Counted from the first letter of the stretch, positions 41,591 through 50,537 are shown. The stretch is DNA of 54,007 nucleotides from a virus (IMGVR_UViG_3300003410_000471:1-54007); one strand, 5' to 3'. Numbers and translations are program-made. The notes: generated by a model from the letters alone, not told the origin.

Positions 41591-44071
41591 CTATTCTGGC
41601 GTAGCAGAAGTTCTTACTGTCGACGTAGCAGCACTATTATCTGTCGGTTCAGAAGTTGGTGGATTGGCATTAGCTGCTGCAATTTCTTGTTCTAAACTTT
41701 TAAGTGCATCTGCTTCTTCGTTATGGAATCTGTTAACAACAGATTGACGAATTGCAGCAGTACTACTTCGAAAATATTTGCTTCCGTTTTCTGCTCTGCG
41801 TTCAGCATATATTGCTCTAAGCAAGGCAGCATCAGTAGGCGTTGTTGCAGTTATTTCATTTGGCGGGTAACCTAAACTTGACAACGCACCACGGAATACA
41901 TTTCTTGCGCCGCCTGGCCCATGTTGTATCGATGTTGAAAATACTGCTTGCTGTACTGTTCTAGCTCTTGTTGTAGAATCAAGTCCAGTTGCTTTATTAA
42001 TTAATCTATTTGCAGGAGTAAAATATTGAATTGCAGTATATTCACTCTGTGCATTGCCGCCTTCTGCGGTTCCCATTGCCTGTGCCCATGCTGCTTTATA
42101 TGCATCTGTTCCGGCTCTTCCTGCTGCTGCTCCGCCTGCTGCTGCTAACTGCGATTCTAAATCAGGATGTGCTGTTGCAAGCCAAGAATGGAATTCATTT
42201 AATGCACCTGTATTTGCTGCAAGTTGATATTTTCCGTAGCTCCAGCCGCCTGTGCTATCCCAGCCGATAATTCCCGGATCGCCTTTAGATTCGTATTTTT
42301 CACTTAGTGCGCCAATATTAAAATCAAATGTATGAGTACTATTATAATTTCCTGGAGGGACAGATGCTTGCCCATTGCCACTTACTCTACTTTGTACTCC
42401 AGTACTAACATTGCCTCCACTGTTCGTTACATACGCACTGCTTGTGCGTCCTTGTAAGTTTTTATCAAACGTATCTGGTGTAACTATACGATCAGCTGAT
42501 GGCAATCCACCAGGCTGTTCTCTATCTGTTTGTATTTTCTTAAATGACATCGGATCCATGTTTTCATGGTGAGGCCAAGGCTCGTGTTGAGGAGATCTTG
42601 TAAGTATAGTTTCGTATGGGCTAATAACTCCGCCTGGTCGCACACGTGGCAATGTGTGTGTACTCAGCGGTTGTACTGCTTTTGCCGGATTTGCTGTAGG
42701 TGCGTTAGGGCCATTCATATGAACATAAGTTGCTGTTTCTCTATGTTCTTTTGCACTGTTAATAAACGTGTTTGCGCCAGCAGTAAGTCTATTATCTTGT
42801 CCTGTTTTAAGATGTAACGTTTTTCCAGTTTCGATATGTTGCGTATCTTTTACTTTTATATGCTGACTTTGTCCTACAGTAATTTTACTGTCTTTGCCAA
42901 CATGTAAATTAAAATTGTTTTTAGATTCAATTTGAACTCTGCCAGTTTCTCCACCTTTGGTGTTGCGTCCTGACGCTTTAATATTAACATTTCTGCCTGC
43001 TTCCATATTAATATCGCGTTCAGCAGTAATGTTAAGATCATTTTCCGTCATGATACTAACACTGTCTTGTGCATGAATATCAATTTTGCCATCACTGGTC
43101 ATTTCGATCCATGTAGATCCACGAGCATTTCCAATGTAAATTAAATCTTCTGAATTATGCATTAGTATTTGATGACCAGTTCTAGTTCTAAAACGCATTA
43201 ATTCATTTTGTGGTATAGTTCTATCGCCGCCGGATTCGTTATTGCCTTTGTTTTTATAAACAGGCGGGCCATCTTCTGCATGGGTTGTACGAACAAATCT
43301 TTCGTCGCCGTCATCCATAACAAATGCACTGCCGCCTAATCTATTGGACGGGACAACAACCTTATTTCCTACTGTTCCAATTTCAACTGTTGGATGTCCG
43401 TCTCTTCGATCTTTAGGTCCGGGTGTGCTAATGCCAAATACTGCACTTGGCATTTCACGACGAGAGCTACTTGTAGTTGTTCCACGTACTTCATCATTAA
43501 GCAGACCTTGTATTTCTAAAGATTCTGCAAAGTCTTTGTTGTATGGTTTTGCAAACAAAGTAGGGTCTACTCTTGATCCTGTTTCGATCGATTTGTTGTA
43601 TTCGCCTACTGGGAGTTTTCTGCCTTTTAAGGGAGGAGGAGTTATTCCTGTAGTATTCTCAGTCGATGCTTTGCCGTCGGGAACCATAAAGTTCATGTAA
43701 TCTGCAGGAATGCATCCGATCCAGTAACCAAAGTTTGCATTACCTTCTGCAAACATTACTAGAACTTTTGTGCCTACGTCCGGCGGCACCATCCACATGC
43801 CGTATGATTTTTGTGTGTGTTCGTATCCATCATTGGCAGTAAGTGCAGCATTTGGCGTAACACCATAAAACGGACTTAAATACCTTACGTTTAATAACTG
43901 TCCTGTACGTTCCGGTGACCCGCCTGCACTTGTATATTTTAGTAATTCAACAACTAAGCCGCCCATGTACCTAGTATCAAAATTATTAACAACTATAGCT
44001 TCATACGGGCCGCTGTCTTTAAATCCTGTTCTTAGTGTACTTGCTGTTCTTGTGTAATTTCCGTTTGCCAT
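41591..44071 (-). CDS. gp5: Baseplate hub spike protein (gp5-like) with C-terminal muramidase-like domain
   Basis: An 826-residue central spike protein. Residues about 20-130 form an OB-fold-like domain (YEAIVVNNFDTRYMGG to FGYWIGCIPADYMNFMVPDG). Residues about 325-450 are a run of short alternating strands (DINMEAGRNVNIKASG, KITVGQSQHIKV) expected to build a trimeric beta-helix needle like T4 gp5C and VgrG. From about 583 to 790 there is an extra domain beginning LSEKYESKGDPG with a SYGKYQLA element, like the VgrG3-type or chitosanase/muramidase-like C-terminal domains. It probably cuts peptidoglycan during tail penetration. T4 instead carries a lysozyme between the OB fold and the needle. 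The tail end is rich in A, T, S and P. Confidence 0.82.
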   Translation of the reverse strand: MANGNYTRTASTLRTGFKDSGPYEAIVVNNFDTRYMGGLVVELLKYTSAGGSPERTGQLLNVRYLSPFYGVTPNAALTANDGYEHTQKSYGMWMVPPDVGTKVLVMFAEGNANFGYWIGCIPADYMNFMVPDGKASTENTTGITPPPLKGRKLPVGEYNKSIETGSRVDPTLFAKPYNKDFAESLEIQGLLNDEVRGTTTSSSRREMPSAVFGISTPGPKDRRDGHPTVEIGTVGNKVVVPSNRLGGSAFVMDDGDERFVRTTHAEDGPPVYKNKGNNESGGDRTIPQNELMRFRTRTGHQILMHNSEDLIYIGNARGSTWIEMTSDGKIDIHAQDSVSIMTENDLNITAERDINMEAGRNVNIKASGRNTKGGETGRVQIESKNNFNLHVGKDSKITVGQSQHIKVKDTQHIETGKTLHLKTGQDNRLTAGANTFINSAKEHRETATYVHMNGPNAPTANPAKAVQPLSTHTLPRVRPGGVISPYETILTRSPQHEPWPHHENMDPMSFKKIQTDREQPGGLPSADRIVTPDTFDKNLQGRTSSAYVTNSGGNVSTGVQSRVSGNGQASVPPGNYNSTHTFDFNIGALSEKYESKGDPGIIGWDSTGGWSYGKYQLAANTGALNEFHSWLATAHPDLESQLAAAGGAAAGRAGTDAYKAAWAQAMGTAEGGNAQSEYTAIQYFTPANRLINKATGLDSTTRARTVQQAVFSTSIQHGPGGARNVFRGALSSLGYPPNEITATTPTDAALLRAIYAERRAENGSKYFRSSTAAIRQSVVNRFHNEEADALKSLEQEIAAANANPPTSEPTDNSAATSTVRTSATPE

Positions 44072-44074
44072 TTA

Positions 44075-45418
44075 TTAGCCTGCGCCTCCGCTTAATGCTG
44101 CCTGTCGTTGCTTTAATAAACTTCCTGTTGCAGCAGTAGTTGTGCCAACAGGAATGCCACCATCAACAGGAGTTACTGGAGTGGAATCAGGAGCAACTGA
44201 CGTTCCTGATACATTCATACTAGGGCCGCCTGAATTAGGTGTAAAAACTTTTTTACCACTATTAAAATCGTATCTGTCAAATCCTCCTTCTAGTGGCTCG
44301 TATATATATACGTTTGGCCTACTGTTAGTCGGTGTTGTTGACTGCCCTGCTGTAGGCGTAGACGGTTCTTGAGTTACTGTAGTAGGTGCTGTGGAAGTAG
44401 CATCGGCTTGTCGTCTTGCTACTTCTGCTGCGCCGTTACCTCTACCGCCTCCAATGCCAGGAATTACTGACGCTGGTGATGCGGCTGCTGCTCTTGCTTG
44501 TCTTATAATTGCATCATCATAAGGCATATTTGATGGCGGTGTTGCACCACTTCCATCTGCATTAGTAACTGGAGGATTGTTAGGCAGGCATGGATCAACT
44601 CCTGTACTTACGTTAGGAGAAAGACGAGTTGCTGTTGCACCGGCAGATGAACTTGCTGAAGACGAAGTAGTTGACGATGGCGTTGTTGGTCCAGGAGTTA
44701 CAGACGCAGAAGCAGACGATGTTAGTGGTATAGGAGTATCACCTTTAGAATCAAACCTACTAGTAACTTCGCCTGTAGGAGATGCAGGTTGTGTAATCGG
44801 AGCGGCACCTTTAGAATCAAATCTACTACTAAGTTCTCCGGGTATAGTCTCACTTTCTGTAACTACACCCGCAGCACCTGGTTTAGCAGTTGTAGTAGTT
44901 ACAGTAGTATTTCCTGTTGTTGCACTAGTCGTAGCTTCTGATTGTGTTTCTGGCCTACTGTCATCTCGTGCGGGGTCAGGAACATATACAGGAAGACCTT
45001 CAAATCTGTCTACTCTTATTCCGCCTTCAGGCATTCGTGTAAATTGGTCGTACTCTTTGCCCCAACGACTGCCAAAATCGTGGCGTAATGCAGAGTAATG
45101 GTCAATTAGTGGCATTATATCTGTTGTATTATTGCGAGTATCCCACTCGCCCATGTCTACATATCGTATTACCCAGTAATTTTTGTTAGCAGGATAGGGT
45201 ATATCTTCGCCTTCATTATCGATTACTATAACTAATCCAGACTCTCCTTTTCTTAAAAATATTTGGCCGGCATGTTCATACAAATCGTCAACATTTTGAA
45301 AACAAAGTTGTCCGAGGCTATTTCTCCAAGGCGTTGTTGGACTAACTTCAACCGAACTTTCTTGATCTAAAATATTTCTTGCTTCTTCTGGTAAACCGCC
45401 GTCGTCTTCATCTGCCAT
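44075..45418 (-). CDS. Structural protein with long Ser/Thr/Pro/Ala-rich linker, 447 residues
   Basis: The first 150 residues are ordered and resemble a conserved baseplate-region protein of marine T4-like phages (GQLCFQNVDDLYEHAGQIF, VIRYVDMGEWD, RVDRFEGLPVYVPDP). The rest is low-complexity, rich in T, S, P, A and G, and contains a tandem duplication of 22 residues centred on SRFDSKG (see repeat entry). A short ordered island NVYIYEPLEGGFDRYDF lies near residue 375. Located between the hub protein and the spike gene, it is probably a minor baseplate component or an assembly factor for the hub. I do not know its exact counterpart in T4. It ends 3 bases before the spike gene. Confidence 0.7.
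   Translation of the reverse strand: MADEDDGGLPEEARNILDQESSVEVSPTTPWRNSLGQLCFQNVDDLYEHAGQIFLRKGESGLVIVIDNEGEDIPYPANKNYWVIRYVDMGEWDTRNNTTDIMPLIDHYSALRHDFGSRWGKEYDQFTRMPEGGIRVDRFEGLPVYVPDPARDDSRPETQSEATTSATTGNTTVTTTTAKPGAAGVVTESETIPGELSSRFDSKGAAPITQPASPTGEVTSRFDSKGDTPIPLTSSASASVTPGPTTPSSTTSSSASSSAGATATRLSPNVSTGVDPCLPNNPPVTNADGSGATPPSNMPYDDAIIRQARAAAASPASVIPGIGGGRGNGAAEVARRQADATSTAPTTVTQEPSTPTAGQSTTPTNSRPNVYIYEPLEGGFDRYDFNSGKKVFTPNSGGPSMNVSGTSVAPDSTPVTPVDGGIPVGTTTAATGSLLKQRQAALSGGAG
44708..44839 (-). repeat. Tandem duplication, 2 x 66 bases, in the linker-rich structural gene
   Basis: Two adjacent 22-codon units (44774-44839 and 44708-44773) encode GELSSRFDSKGAAPI and GEVTSRFDSKGDTPI followed by diverged proline/serine residues. 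A 16-base core is identical in both and spaced exactly 66 bases apart (44806-44821 and 44740-44755). The units are in frame. Confidence 0.8.
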
Positions 45419-45422
45419 TATT

Positions 45423-48395
45423 TTATCCTAATAAACTTTTAATTTTAGATTTTGCTGCACCAGTAGCTGCTGCAATTCCTTGATTTGCAGCATTATTTAC
45501 TGCTGATTGTGCTTGATTTGCTGCGGCTCTGGCTTGACTTTCAAGACTGCCTAGAGCAGATTGTGCATCACCTAAAGCTCCTTTTAGATCTGCGCCTGCA
45601 CCTCCAAATGCATCAAGTCCTGGTATAACTTTTGTTAAATCCGTTAATTTAGCAACACCAACATCTGCACCTTCTATCGCTTGTGTAAATTGACTTCCTA
45701 CTCCAGCAACTTGTTCTTCAAGATTAGCAAGCGGAGCTGTTAACTTTGCTGCTACATCTTGTGGAACTGCCGGCATTAAATTTCTAATATCGTCTTTGGA
45801 CGGAGTAGGCATACAATCTGTACTAGGTTGTCCGCTTTGTCCTACTGTGCCATCTGATTTTGTAGTTTGGTTAGCAAGGGCTGCGGCATTATCAACTTGT
45901 ATTAGATTATTGTTCCCTGTAGATGCCTCGTCATCTTGACCTCGACGTCTGATCATTTTAAGAGTTTGAGTAAATTTGCCGCCACTAAAATTATTAGTCA
46001 CTGCCCATATTTGAAATAACCCACTGAATCCTGGAACAGCCTGCGGCATTTCCATAGTTGCACCTGTAACTTGATAGTCGAAAGGAGTTTTAAAATTAAC
46101 CACACAAATTACAGGACCTTGAGTATACTCCATAGTTCCATCTTGTGACAGTCCTGGACGTCCACTATTTGGTGCGGTATAATTACCAGTTTGTTGTGGA
46201 AGAAAGAATGGATCTCCCATAATTTCCATTTCAGCAGTTACCATATCAACATTCATATTTGTAATTCTGTCGTGAAAGTGTTCAGCAATCTGACGACGTA
46301 CATCATTACTAAGAGTGCCTACTGGATCTGCTAGTCTATTTTTTAACGCTACTGCCGGCTGTGCTTCGTCATTGGTTTTTCTATCACTATCTTTTTTTGC
46401 AGAGGCGCCGCTTGGAGTATTATCTTGAGTAGATGCTGTTTTGCCGGCATCTACATCCATAATAGACCCTGCGCCCATACCAAAGTCTGAAGTTGCTGTC
46501 ATTAAAAATGCATTATTAAAGTTAATATCAAAATTTAACACATCTTCATTTTTTCCAGTATAGATATAGTTGTATTCTTTTATAGCAGATTCTCTTAGTC
46601 CTTTGGTGTTTGCAGGAGCAGAATTTGGAGACATTGTAACTGCTTCATCAACTTCATAAGGAACAATACTATACACATAAACCTTTGGCTTGCGGCCGAC
46701 CTGTTTTTCTGTACTATCACTGTCATCAATAAACACCTGTGTATCAATTCTAAACCATTTGTTTAAACCATTAGTTGCACCTTCAGTGGAACGTTCGGCT
46801 GCATATTTAGATTGCAGTACCATTCGTTCAATAATACTAGTAATTTGTTCGCCTTGACTAAACTGAAAGTCTCTCGACACTGTTGCAGGCTGTGCAGCAA
46901 CAGAAGTAGTGTCAACTAAATTAGTATCAGGATTAACTACCGCTCCTGCTTCTGCTTCGCTCGTGTTGCCAGGAGCATTAGTGTCTTCGTTGAGAGGACT
47001 TAAACCAATTTCATTCATTAAATCAGTGTTTTCAGCAAACGATTTTAATACAGCATATGTGTCTGTAGATTGTTGTATAGTTACAATTTTAGGATTAAAC
47101 GAAGATCGAAGTCTTGGGTTATTTGCTCCTGCACCTGTACGCTGTGCTTCTTGTTCTTCTGGCGAAGTAGTAAATGCACTTTCGTCTATTCTTCCTGTTT
47201 TGAGTGCATCAACTAAAGAAGTTGGGTTTTTTGGGAAACATATTACATACCTGTCAAATTTTGAAAGAGCACTAGATTGTTCTAAACTTTCTATCTGGCC
47301 GTTGATTGCATTTGTTAATGAATTATCGTTAGTTTCAAGCACTTGATGCAGAAGTGTTCCGTTAGATCTTATTTGTGTGTTAATTGTATTGACATCGTCT
47401 GCAAGTCCTGATTCACTCATGGGAATTGCTTTAACTTCATACTTACTTCCTTGCCCGCTTACATTAAAATCCATATTAACAAATTTTATAGGTATAAAAA
47501 TAGGACGTTGAAGGTTATTAGAATCAGTTGTGCCATCTAAATTCCAACCGTTAAAATCAATTCTTATGCAAAAAGGAGCGTTAGTATAACTACTGTATCC
47601 AGCAGCAGCCGCTGCTGTGATTATAGCTTGTATAAAATTGCCCATACTATATGGCTCAGTTACTGTGAATCTTAATGAAGTTCCAAGAGAAACCCGTGTA
47701 TTAGGATTAGGAGCAACAACTGCATCCATCTCAAAATCGTCTATATAGTATTCTGCATGATCACTGTTTCCGGCACCAGTTTCATCAAATACCTGAACAC
47801 GTTTATCTAAGTTTCCGCCAGACGATTGTATAATATAATTGGTAAATCCTCCAGAACTTCTATAACTTTCTGGATTGTTATATTCAGATGCACTGAGTAC
47901 ACCTAGTGTAATTGAATAATTAAATCCGTTGTGATTTCTTAACGGATTAGGTATTCTACTAGCAGAAGTGTCGTCTCCTGCATATGGAGCTCTGTTTCCC
48001 CTGTCTGCAAACTCAGTATATGCACTGCGTTCGGATAGTTCTCTATATTGTGATAGTGTTAATGCATATTCTTCGCCTGTAAGTCCAGCTAAATCTGCTA
48101 TACCTCTTTCTACAATTTTTAAAGGATTGTTTGCTAATCCTGTTAGTTCTTCTGCATTAGCAATCAGGCCACCTAGTTTGTTTTGAATTCCTCCGAAAAG
48201 ATCTCCGCCAAATGCTCCGCCGAGTTTGCTAGTTGCTGCACCTAATAAAGCACCTTTTACATCGCCACCACTTAATGCTGTATTAATTAACTGACCGCCT
48301 ACTCCAGGAACAGCAGATCCAATACGCTGACTAACACTGCTTACCACAGAAGATTTTAAACTACTTTTTAAAGATGCACCTAGGTTAATTGCCAT
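45423..48395 (-). CDS. Large baseplate hub protein, 990 residues
   Basis: A large protein encoded between gp53 and the spike gene, the place of the hub in T4-like marine phages. The N-terminal 100 residues are Ala/Gly/Ser-rich and amphipathic. An ordered region around 200-320 contains YYIDDFEMDAVVAPNPNTR, RFTVTEPYSMGNF and CIRIDFNGW. A second ordered region around 710-825 contains NVDMVTAEMEIMGDPFF, VICVVNFKTPFDYQ and LFQIWAVTNNFSGGKFTQTL, reminiscent of tail-hub (gp27/gpD-like) barrels. The last 110 residues form an Ala-rich helical tail. A hub or cap role joining tube, wedge and spike is likely; equating it with T4 gp27 is inference from position and fold-like pattern. Confidence 0.72.
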   Translation of the reverse strand: MAINLGASLKSSLKSSVVSSVSQRIGSAVPGVGGQLINTALSGGDVKGALLGAATSKLGGAFGGDLFGGIQNKLGGLIANAEELTGLANNPLKIVERGIADLAGLTGEEYALTLSQYRELSERSAYTEFADRGNRAPYAGDDTSASRIPNPLRNHNGFNYSITLGVLSASEYNNPESYRSSGGFTNYIIQSSGGNLDKRVQVFDETGAGNSDHAEYYIDDFEMDAVVAPNPNTRVSLGTSLRFTVTEPYSMGNFIQAIITAAAAAGYSSYTNAPFCIRIDFNGWNLDGTTDSNNLQRPIFIPIKFVNMDFNVSGQGSKYEVKAIPMSESGLADDVNTINTQIRSNGTLLHQVLETNDNSLTNAINGQIESLEQSSALSKFDRYVICFPKNPTSLVDALKTGRIDESAFTTSPEEQEAQRTGAGANNPRLRSSFNPKIVTIQQSTDTYAVLKSFAENTDLMNEIGLSPLNEDTNAPGNTSEAEAGAVVNPDTNLVDTTSVAAQPATVSRDFQFSQGEQITSIIERMVLQSKYAAERSTEGATNGLNKWFRIDTQVFIDDSDSTEKQVGRKPKVYVYSIVPYEVDEAVTMSPNSAPANTKGLRESAIKEYNYIYTGKNEDVLNFDINFNNAFLMTATSDFGMGAGSIMDVDAGKTASTQDNTPSGASAKKDSDRKTNDEAQPAVALKNRLADPVGTLSNDVRRQIAEHFHDRITNMNVDMVTAEMEIMGDPFFLPQQTGNYTAPNSGRPGLSQDGTMEYTQGPVICVVNFKTPFDYQVTGATMEMPQAVPGFSGLFQIWAVTNNFSGGKFTQTLKMIRRRGQDDEASTGNNNLIQVDNAAALANQTTKSDGTVGQSGQPSTDCMPTPSKDDIRNLMPAVPQDVAAKLTAPLANLEEQVAGVGSQFTQAIEGADVGVAKLTDLTKVIPGLDAFGGAGADLKGALGDAQSALGSLESQARAAANQAQSAVNNAANQGIAAATGAAKSKIKSLLG

Positions 48396-48396
48396 T

Positions 48397-48696
48397 TTAG
48401 AATCCTAAAGTATTGCGCAGTGCTGTTGGATCGGGTAGATAAATTTTTGTTCCTGCTACAAAATCAAATACAGGATCCTTTAGAACGTCCAAGTTTCTCT
48501 GTGCAAATACCCACCACAATTCTTTTTTACCGTAAGTAATGTGTGCTAATAAATCTGGGCGATATGTATATTCTGATGTTATTTCAAAAAGAATATCTTC
48601 TCTATTAATAGGAACAGGACGCGGCGATAAAACATCTAAGTATCCGTTTTCATTAATAGGCGTTCTTGCGTACTGACTTAAACTGGTGTTTTTCAT
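48397..48696 (-). CDS. gp53: Baseplate wedge protein gp53
   Basis: A 99-residue homologue of the T4 wedge protein gp53, recognised by ILFEITSEYTYRPDLLAHI, YGKKELWWVFAQRN and a C-terminal LysM-like strand VFDFVAGTKIYLPDP. T4 gp53 is about 196 residues, so the marine form is trimmed to the core. It completes the wedge and contacts gp6, gp25 and gp48. The ATG at 48696 overlaps the stop of gp48 by one base (TAATG) and has AAGGA upstream, indicating coupled synthesis of two baseplate parts. Confidence 0.88.
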   Translation of the reverse strand: MKNTSLSQYARTPINENGYLDVLSPRPVPINREDILFEITSEYTYRPDLLAHITYGKKELWWVFAQRNLDVLKDPVFDFVAGTKIYLPDPTALRNTLGF

Positions 48697-49547
48697 TATA
48701 CAAATCCTTCCGGACCGTTAACATGGCCGCCGCCTGCGAATTCATTTAAATTAAATCCTGCTTGCGAACGTCTTGCGTACTGAGGTTGTAGTGTGACTGT
48801 TATCGCACTCTGTGTTGGTACATAGTTTACCATTCCATTTACAGTACATTGTATATAATCTACATCTACTGGCAAGTCTGTTGTAAAGTTTGTAATTACA
48901 ACAGGAATATCATTCAATACATGTTTACCGTAACCGTTTAGTCTACAAACCACTGGTGGATTACCTAGCGGAGTACTATTACCGTAAAACATTTTGGTTG
49001 CTGTTCTTAAAAAGTGCAAACAAGCAATCCAATATTTTGCATCGTTTTCATTTTCTTGATAAAATTCACCTGTAATAGTAATTGCATCAACTTGACTATT
49101 TTCATATGCATTATAGGGATAGTTAGTATGTGTAGGTTGTATTTGGCTATAATTTGCACTGTGACTTAATAGTACTGTAGGATTGAATGGAAATATCATT
49201 CTGTTTCCTGTGTTAAACGCACTCGATCCACTTGATTCTCTTAGAGGTGCTAGTATATCACCTTCATCTAATATCACAGAAGGAACTTCTATACTTACTC
49301 TCCAGTCGCTTGGATCGGAAACACTATTATTAGGCGAAATAACTGCTCTAGAAATAGTTCTATTATTAATAGATGATCCGAATCCGCCAGTTTCATTAAT
49401 GAAATTTGCAGCAAGTTTACCAAGAGGTCCTAAACTACCTAACTTATTGTTGATAGTTTCGCCGATGGCGCCTTTGACAGCACCTTTTGCATCATTTACA
49501 ATACTGCTGACAAAATTGCTCGAATCGAAATTAATTTTAAATGGCAT
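48696..49547 (-). CDS. gp48: Baseplate tail-tube cap/initiator protein gp48
   Basis: A 283-residue protein matching the gp48 family of marine T4-like phages. Signatures are RMIFPFNPTVLLSHSANYSQ, THTNYPYNAYENSQVDAIT, ITGEFYQENENDAKYWIACL and HFLRTATKMFYG, followed by the strand CTVNGMVNYVPTQSAITVTL. In T4, gp48 caps the baseplate hub and starts tail-tube polymerisation. It is the first gene of the minus-strand structural block. A GGAG at 49557-49560 lies 9 bases beyond the start, and a one-mismatch late promoter (49571-49578) abuts the divergent sigma70 promoter of gp55. Confidence 0.85.
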   Translation of the reverse strand: MPFKINFDSSNFVSSIVNDAKGAVKGAIGETINNKLGSLGPLGKLAANFINETGGFGSSINNRTISRAVISPNNSVSDPSDWRVSIEVPSVILDEGDILAPLRESSGSSAFNTGNRMIFPFNPTVLLSHSANYSQIQPTHTNYPYNAYENSQVDAITITGEFYQENENDAKYWIACLHFLRTATKMFYGNSTPLGNPPVVCRLNGYGKHVLNDIPVVITNFTTDLPVDVDYIQCTVNGMVNYVPTQSAITVTLQPQYARRSQAGFNLNEFAGGGHVNGPEGFV

Positions 49548-49570
49548 ATTTAATTTATCTCCTACAATAC

Positions 49571-49578
49571 TATTTAGT
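49571..49578 (-). promoter_or_regulatory. Possible late promoter (ACTAAATA) for gp48, one mismatch
   Basis: Minus-strand ACTAAATA differs at one position from the NATAAATA motif found four times elsewhere on this strand. It lies 23 bases before the ATG of gp48, the same distance as the better matches, and its first base is the first base of the divergent gp55 -35 hexamer. Confidence 0.35.
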
Positions 49579-49606
49579 TGACAAAATTAAGTATGTATAT
49601 TATAAT
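49578..49606 (+). promoter_or_regulatory. Consensus sigma70-type promoter for gp55
   Basis: TTGACA (49578-49583), 17 bases, TATAAT (49601-49606): a full match to the bacterial housekeeping consensus. Expected start of transcription is about 49613, with GGAG at 49622-49625 in the leader. Confidence 0.93.
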
Positions 49607-49631
49607 AAGTATAACATAACCGGAGATGTCA

Positions 49632-50480
49632 ATGAGACCTAAAAATTATCTAAACAATAAAGATATATTAAAAGAAATACACAAATCAAAAAATAAGTTC
49701 AACAGTTATCTTGCACCTGAATATGCAGATTACGACATTATTCTGCCAAGTGTAGATAAAATTAATCGATTAACTGTTGCAGAGGCGAAGCGTAACAAAG
49801 CAAAAAAGCTATCATCTGCTGAATACGAGCGCAGAAAAGGGTTAGGACACAAAGTTAAACAAGCAGAATGCGAAACAAAACCTACAGAAATTACTAAAGA
49901 AGAATTAATCTTCCGTGTAATGACGTTTGATCATATTCCTGAAGAGCCGGGACGTAAAAAGAACCCAAAGACAGTAGCAGACACTCGAGTTAAACTTCCG
50001 TTTCCTCCGTTTCATCATTACAAGTATAACGAAGACGGTGAAATTGTTCTTGTTGGAAAAAGCCACTGGGTAGGCGGTATGGACAACGGACATTTTAGTC
50101 ATCAACACGGTAAAGCAACTGACAAACTTGCTATGATGTGGTTAAAACTCGTAGATAGATATGCAACTCGTGGCAATGTTCGCGGATATACTTACAATGA
50201 CGAGATGAAAGGACAAGCAATACTGCAATTGGCGCAGATTGGGTTGCAGTTTGACGAATCTAAGTCAGATAATCCATTTGCATACTATACAGCCGCCGTT
50301 ACTAACAGTTTTGTGCGTGTTATCAACATAGAAAAGCGCAATCAAAACATTAGAGACGATATTCTAGAAATGAATGATCTATCGCCGAGCTACACAAGAC
50401 AAAATCAAGGCGAATGGGAAGCAAGTGTTAAGCGGAATGAAGATGCTTCACCAACTGCGTATACAAATTCCAAAAAATAG
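49632..50480 (+). CDS. gp55: Late-transcription sigma factor gp55
   Basis: A 282-residue homologue of T4 gp55, the divergent sigma that directs host RNA polymerase to late promoters when tethered to the sliding clamp. The recognisable sigma-region-2-like part is near residues 190-240 (KGQAILQLAQIGLQF, then NPFAYYTAAVTNSFVRVINI), followed by RDDILEMNDLSPSYT. The N-terminus RPKNYLNNKDILKEIHKSKN is conserved in marine phages. I choose the second ATG (49632): GGAG at 49622-49625 then has a 6-base spacer, whereas it would directly touch the first ATG at 49626. The gene is longer than in T4 (185 residues). A consensus sigma70 promoter drives it, and matching late motifs lie on the opposite strand of the window. 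Confidence 0.92.
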   Translation: MRPKNYLNNKDILKEIHKSKNKFNSYLAPEYADYDIILPSVDKINRLTVAEAKRNKAKKLSSAEYERRKGLGHKVKQAECETKPTEITKEELIFRVMTFDHIPEEPGRKKNPKTVADTRVKLPFPPFHHYKYNEDGEIVLVGKSHWVGGMDNGHFSHQHGKATDKLAMMWLKLVDRYATRGNVRGYTYNDEMKGQAILQLAQIGLQFDESKSDNPFAYYTAAVTNSFVRVINIEKRNQNIRDDILEMNDLSPSYTRQNQGEWEASVKRNEDASPTAYTNSKK

Positions 50481-50481
50481 G

Positions 50482-50510
50482 TTGACTACTGTTAATTTTT
50501 GTTATATACT
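50482..50510 (+). promoter_or_regulatory. Sigma70-type promoter for gp47-gp46
   Basis: TTGACT (50482-50487), 17 bases, TATACT (50505-50510), beginning just after the gp55 stop codon. Expected transcription start is about 50517, which lies downstream of the upstream-most frame start and supports the TTG start of gp47 at 50538. Confidence 0.85.
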
Positions 50511-50537
50511 TTAACAAGTATATATGGAGGATACTCT

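Noticed and set aside
44577-45098. A 173-codon open frame on the plus strand
   Set aside because: It lies wholly opposite the Ser/Thr/Pro/Ala-rich linker gene; low-complexity codons there leave the opposite strand open. No ribosome-binding site or family motif supports it.
46909-47346. A 145-codon open frame on the plus strand
   Set aside because: It is antisense to the large hub gene, with no recognisable motif, and the opposing frame is clearly the real one.
49552-49559. GATAAATT on the minus strand as the late promoter of gp48
   Set aside because: It has one mismatch and lies so near the ATG that transcription would begin at the start codon, unlike the other late motifs at 19-27 bases. 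The site at 49571-49578 fits the spacing better.
49601-49632. A minus-strand sigma70 promoter starting with TTGACA at 49632-49627
   Set aside because: The possible -10 boxes lie 13, 19 or 22 bases away; none has acceptable spacing with a good hexamer.
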